DNA from: Aquiluna sp. KACHI24
GTDB lineage: Bacteria; Actinomycetota; Actinomycetes; Actinomycetales; Microbacteriaceae
Direction of reading: 5' to 3'
Assembly: GCF_025997915.1 (NCBI RefSeq)
Contig: NZ_AP026677.1
Span: forward strand, 992,001-1,056,000
Length of the DNA stretch: 64,000 bases
The first letter of the stretch is position 1, and every line of letters begins with the position of its first letter. Made by a program: the position numbers and the translations under genes. The notes under the pieces are model-generated. The model was not told where the DNA came from, made no database searches, and saw only the letters and a program-made list of their open reading frames with translations. This document shows positions 61,213 through 64,000 of the stretch, piece after piece.

Positions 61213-61926
61213 TCAGTTGCCCGGCATTGCCGCTTTGATCAGGGCCTCAAAAAGCCGGAGGTCCTCCAGGGTTTGCTCCGGATGCCACTGAACCGCCAAA
61301 CCAAATGGATGATTCTCAATCTCAACCGCCTGAACGATGCCATCAGGTGAATAGGCAACGACCTGAAGGTCACCACCTGGCTCATCAATCGCCTGGTGGT
61401 GGTAAAGCGCTGCGCTTTCAACCTGTTCGCCAACTATCCGATGCAGCAGGGAGCCCTCTCGCACTGAGATCGGCATGTGGGCGAAGTTACCCCCACCTGG
61501 TTGGTAGCGGTTATCACCAATCAAATCTGGCAGGTGTTGAATCAAGGTCCCACCCCGATTGACATTGAGCATCTGAGCTCCACGGCAGATGCCCAAAAAA
61601 GGCAGTTTCATCTGAATTGCCGCCGAGATCAGTTCGTCTTCGAGTAAATCCCTGAGCTGGTCTGGCTTTTCTGCCATTTCGTGAGGCTGATGGCCATATC
61701 GCGATGCCTCGACATCACGACCACCAGTGACAATCAACCCATCCAACCCGCTCAATAGATTTCTCGCCCCCTCGCCATCGATTTCTTGCGGGGGCAAAAT
61801 CACCGCCAAACCTCCGGCTCTGGTGACACCCTCAAGGTAGAAGGCGGGGAGCATCGCCATCTCGGTATCCCAAACTCCGGTTTTTCCGCGTTGGCGATAG
61901 CTGGTAAGTCCAATGACAGGCTTCAT
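61213..61926 (-). CDS. Gamma-glutamyl-gamma-aminobutyrate hydrolase-like class I glutamine amidotransferase (peptidase C26)
   Basis: A 237-aa PuuD-like hydrolase. The nucleophile Cys114 lies in FLGICRGAQMLNVNRGGTL, GGRDVEASRYG is the substrate loop, and the catalytic His-Glu pair is in AVQWHPEQ near the C-terminus. It probably cleaves gamma-glutamyl amides such as gamma-glutamyl-GABA or glutamyl-polyamines. ATG 61926 follows TAGTTT by 6 nt. Confidence 0.9.
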   Translation of the reverse strand: MKPVIGLTSYRQRGKTGVWDTEMAMLPAFYLEGVTRAGGLAVILPPQEIDGEGARNLLSGLDGLIVTGGRDVEASRYGHQPHEMAEKPDQLRDLLEDELISAAIQMKLPFLGICRGAQMLNVNRGGTLIQHLPDLIGDNRYQPGGGNFAHMPISVREGSLLHRIVGEQVESAALYHHQAIDEPGGDLQVVAYSPDGIVQAVEIENHPFGLAVQWHPEQTLEDLRLFEALIKAAMPGN

Positions 61927-61932
61927 GAGTTC

Positions 61933-61938
61933 AAACTA
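61933..61938 (-). promoter_or_regulatory. -10 box TAGTTT for the C26 hydrolase
   Basis: TAGTTT on the minus strand ends 6 nt before ATG 61926. Confidence 0.5.
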
Positions 61939-62043
61939 CCCGTGTCAGTTTGAATACTCTGTGAACGCCAAAGTATTTCTCGCTTTAGACGCGCACTTAC
62001 TGGCAGACTTATCAGGTAAATCTCTGACCTTGGGCGGTGAGCC

Positions 62044-63378
62044 ATGTCTTTAGAAATCGACTTCGCAGAAGCGATTGAAATGGGTGACCTCAAGGCAATC
62101 TCCCAAAAGCTAGAAGAGCTCGCTCCTCACGAAATCGCGGAGGAGATCTTCCGCCTCGACACCGTGGAGAGCACGGTCATTTGGCGCTTGCTACCAAAGG
62201 ATGTAGCGCTTGAGGTTTTTGAAGAACTGGACGCCGAGAATCAACAGCAGATTCTCTCGGGCATGCGCGAGCAAGCTTTCCGCGATCTCTTGGAGCGGAT
62301 GGACCCGGATGACCGCGTTCGTCTTTTGGGTGAGGCACCGGCCAGCTTTGTCAAGAAGGTACTCGCGGGTCTAAGTCCAAAAGAGCGCAGGATGACGGCC
62401 GAACTTTTGGGATACCCAGAAGAGACCGTTGGCCGCTACATGTCACCCGAGGTAATCAGCATTGCCGACACCACGACGGTCCCAGAGATTCTCAGCACAA
62501 TTCGTCGCAAGGGCAAGACCGCAGAGACCATCTCGGTCATCGCGGTCGTGGATAAGTCCAAGAAATTCGTCGGACTTATCGAGCTAGAGCAACTAGTCCT
62601 AGCCGAGGAGGAGCAAACCGCGGCCGATGTTGCCGATCAAGATGCGGCGACCGTACTGGTGACTGACGCTGCCGAAGATGCAGCCAGGCTGCTGCAGGAC
62701 ACCAACTACCTGGCGGTAGTGGTTCTCGATACCGAGGATCGAGTGGTCGGTGTTTTGACCGTAGATGACGCTATCGACATCTTGGAAGAAGCCCACAGCG
62801 AAGACATCGCTCGCCAGGCTGCATCGCTGCCATCCTCTGGCCACTATCTATCGGGCAAGGTATTCACACTTGCCAGACTTCGCATTGTTTGGCTGTTGTT
62901 CTTGGTGGTGGCGGCAACCCTGACCGTTTCGGTGCTGCAGCTATTCGAAAACGAACTAGAACGCTATACCGCACTGGCATTGTTTATGCCCATGCTGATT
63001 GGAACCGGTGGCAACGTGGGTGCTCAGGCAGCCACCAGTGCCGTTCGCGCGATTGCACTTGGTGAGGTCAGACCTCAGGACGTGCTGCGCGTGGCCTGGC
63101 GCGAATCTCGAGTTGGACTGTTGCTGGGTGTCGGGCTAGGTCTAGTGGGCTTGGTGGCGGGCTGGCTCGTTGCAGGTTGGCAGGTTGGTGCCACAGTTGC
63201 AATTGCCATCACCGTGGTTTGTATGTGGGCAGCGACAGTAGGGGCCGTTATGCCACTGGCTGCTAAGGCCTTGAAGATTGATCCCGCTGTGATTTCGTCT
63301 CCGATGGTCACCACACTGGTTGATGCCACCGGATTGCTGATCTACTTCTTGATTGCGGGAGTGCTGCTGGGGCTTTAG
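62044..63378 (+). CDS. mgtE: Magnesium transporter MgtE
   Basis: A 444-aa Mg2+ channel/transporter. The MgtE N-domain (about 1-125) is a right-handed helical bundle of repeated LPKDVALEVFEEL/MDPDDRVRLLGE units. Two CBS domains (about 130-255) gate by Mg2+. Five TM segments (about 285-440) include the pore signature GTGGNVGAQAATSAVRA. The 117-nt leader shows no M-box. The TAG stop interlocks with the small minus-strand gene (TTAG, 63375-63378). Confidence 0.95.
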   Translation: MSLEIDFAEAIEMGDLKAISQKLEELAPHEIAEEIFRLDTVESTVIWRLLPKDVALEVFEELDAENQQQILSGMREQAFRDLLERMDPDDRVRLLGEAPASFVKKVLAGLSPKERRMTAELLGYPEETVGRYMSPEVISIADTTTVPEILSTIRRKGKTAETISVIAVVDKSKKFVGLIELEQLVLAEEEQTAADVADQDAATVLVTDAAEDAARLLQDTNYLAVVVLDTEDRVVGVLTVDDAIDILEEAHSEDIARQAASLPSSGHYLSGKVFTLARLRIVWLLFLVVAATLTVSVLQLFENELERYTALALFMPMLIGTGGNVGAQAATSAVRAIALGEVRPQDVLRVAWRESRVGLLLGVGLGLVGLVAGWLVAGWQVGATVAIAITVVCMWAATVGAVMPLAAKALKIDPAVISSPMVTTLVDATGLLIYFLIAGVLLGL

Positions 63379-63497
63379 TTCTTGCCGCTACCAAACAGCG
63401 AGTCAGCAACTAGGTAAAGCATCATGCCAATTAGCGAAATGATTCCAACTGCGTTGATCGCAATTAGAACTGTTACCTCGTTCACCGGTAGTGACAT
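63375..63497 (-). CDS. Very small membrane protein (40 aa)
   Basis: MSLPVNEVTVLIAINAVG... has one hydrophobic helix (about 8-31) and a short polar tail ending GSGKN. AGGAG lies 6 nt before ATG 63497, and the stop interlocks with the mgtE stop, both typical of real genes here. Function unknown. It could be a regulator of the neighbouring transporter, but only proximity suggests it. Confidence 0.6.
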   Translation of the reverse strand: MSLPVNEVTVLIAINAVGIISLIGMMLYLVADSLFGSGKN

Positions 63498-63515
63498 TTT
63501 TGCTCCTAAAACTAA

Positions 63516-64000
63516 TTAGCCGTAAAGCTCTTCGCCTTCAAGGCTAAACCCCGAGGCTGGCTTTTTCTTCCTTTGATGCAGATACTGCGCCCAAATCACG
63601 AAGCTCAGCCACAGCACCTGCATCACCGCGATCACGCGCTCCGATAGGCCGACCATCGGTTGTCCAGGTTCGAGCCACGTCATCAAAAACCACAGTGTTG
63701 TCAGACCCATTACAAGTGTCGCCGAAATAGCTCCGACCGGTCTAAGGCTCCAGTGGTAATCCTTGGAACGGTGAATTGCTAGCAAGGGCCAGATGCTGAA
63801 AAGTAAAAAAGCAATCGAGGCAAAGAGCCTATGGGCGTCGGAGTAGCTGGTTTGCGTTGGGGTGGCAAAAATGGTGAATCCAAAACTGGCAAGCCCAGCC
63901 AGGAACAAGGTTATGCGTGCCGGGTAGCCAAGTGCCTTACCGCTCCAAGCTGCAATCAGAGTGAGCGAGGATCCGAATAAAAAGAAACCCGTCTGCACCC
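63516..64000 (-). CDS. DUF998-like membrane protein, C-terminal part (cut by window end)
   Basis: About 160 residues with five hydrophobic segments and a basic-then-acidic cytoplasmic tail (HQRKKKPASGFSLEGEELYG). The loop containing TQTSYSDAHRLFASIAFLLFSIWPLLA is similar to DUF998 proteins, in which a conserved His follows an acidic residue. The open frame reaches the window edge, and the first helix expected for the family is missing, so the N-terminus lies beyond 64000. The small 40-aa gene starts 18 bp downstream. Confidence 0.65.
   Translation of the reverse strand, partial: VQTGFFLFGSSLTLIAAWSGKALGYPARITLFLAGLASFGFTIFATPTQTSYSDAHRLFASIAFLLFSIWPLLAIHRSKDYHWSLRPVGAISATLVMGLTTLWFLMTWLEPGQPMVGLSERVIAVMQVLWLSFVIWAQYLHQRKKKPASGFSLEGEELYG

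Noticed and set aside
61939-62043. Possible M-box magnesium riboswitch upstream of mgtE
   Set aside because: The gap is shorter than an M-box and none of its conserved helices or loops are visible.

Overview
The window reads as a stretch of actinobacterial chromosome. Marker genes and gene orders match blocks I know from Mycobacterium tuberculosis: rsmI divergent from pmt; rimJ, 5-FTHF ligase and an FmdB-like gene; serC with DUF2530, DUF3027 and a cold-shock gene; XPB helicase with its partner; carD-ispDF-cysS-rlmB beside an LpqE-like lipoprotein; gpmA-senX3-regX3; ppk-mutT1. An IdeR/DtxR regulator, a WXG100 protein and GlnR agree. Base composition is only slightly GC-rich by eye, genes are packed almost without gaps, and proteins are short for their families. 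That suggests a streamlined member of Microbacteriaceae, such as the freshwater Rhodoluna/Aquiluna group. The species is inference. I see no phage, insertion sequence, CRISPR array or plasmid function.

Layout. 1-7.6 kb: envelope mannosylation (pmt), transporters, a TerC protein, an NAD-dependent epimerase, a histone-H1-like Lys/Ala protein, and the RimJ/5-FTHF ligase/FmdB block. 7.6-13.6 kb: a very large degenerate helicase-nuclease protein, tRNA-Arg, an HNH nuclease, an NlpC/P60 hydrolase and IdeR. 13.6-21.7 kb: serC, DUF2530/DUF3027, a cold-shock protein, the XPB pair, a two-component system and a WXG100 protein. 21.7-28.3 kb: groEL under two CIRCE operators, cspA, msrB, small membrane proteins, aspA, a fatty-acid desaturase and tRNA-Thr. 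28.3-36.8 kb: DsbA-like protein, MsiK-type ATPase, DUF4032, rlmB, cysS, ispDF, carD and a lipoprotein. 36.8-50.8 kb: phosphate and nitrogen physiology (regX3-senX3, phoU, gpmA, YgfZ, nitrobindin, GlnR-like regulator, ppk, mutT1, pstSCAB). 50.8-64 kb: an SDR/DUF2867 protein, a DMT exporter, glpD/glpK, an orphan ABC ATPase, a saccharopine-dehydrogenase-like gene behind a structured leader, a stand-alone modification-reader-like protein, tRNA-Lys, small housekeeping genes and mgtE.

How the genes work together. The phosphate genes form one functional group in two places: sensing (SenX3-RegX3, PhoU) at 36.8-39.3 kb, and uptake plus polyphosphate handling (PstSCAB, Ppk, MutT1) at 43.8-50.8 kb. A PHO-box-like 11-nt direct repeat precedes pstS. 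GlpD and GlpK form a divergent glycerol module. CarD, IspDF, CysS and RlmB form a housekeeping operon.

Two architectural signals stand out. (1) About twenty genes carry TANNNT ending exactly 6 or 7 nt before an ATG or GTG start, the signature of leaderless promoters. In six cases the TAA or TAG stop codon of the preceding gene supplies the first three bases of that -10 box. (2) Eight convergent gene pairs share interlocked stop codons in a 4-nt overlap. The most unusual single items are the catalytically degenerate 1183-aa helicase-nuclease (7583-11134), the structured leader at 57049-57205, the terminator-like hairpin written inside the end of a coding sequence (58491-58538), and a SenX3-like kinase with no membrane segment.
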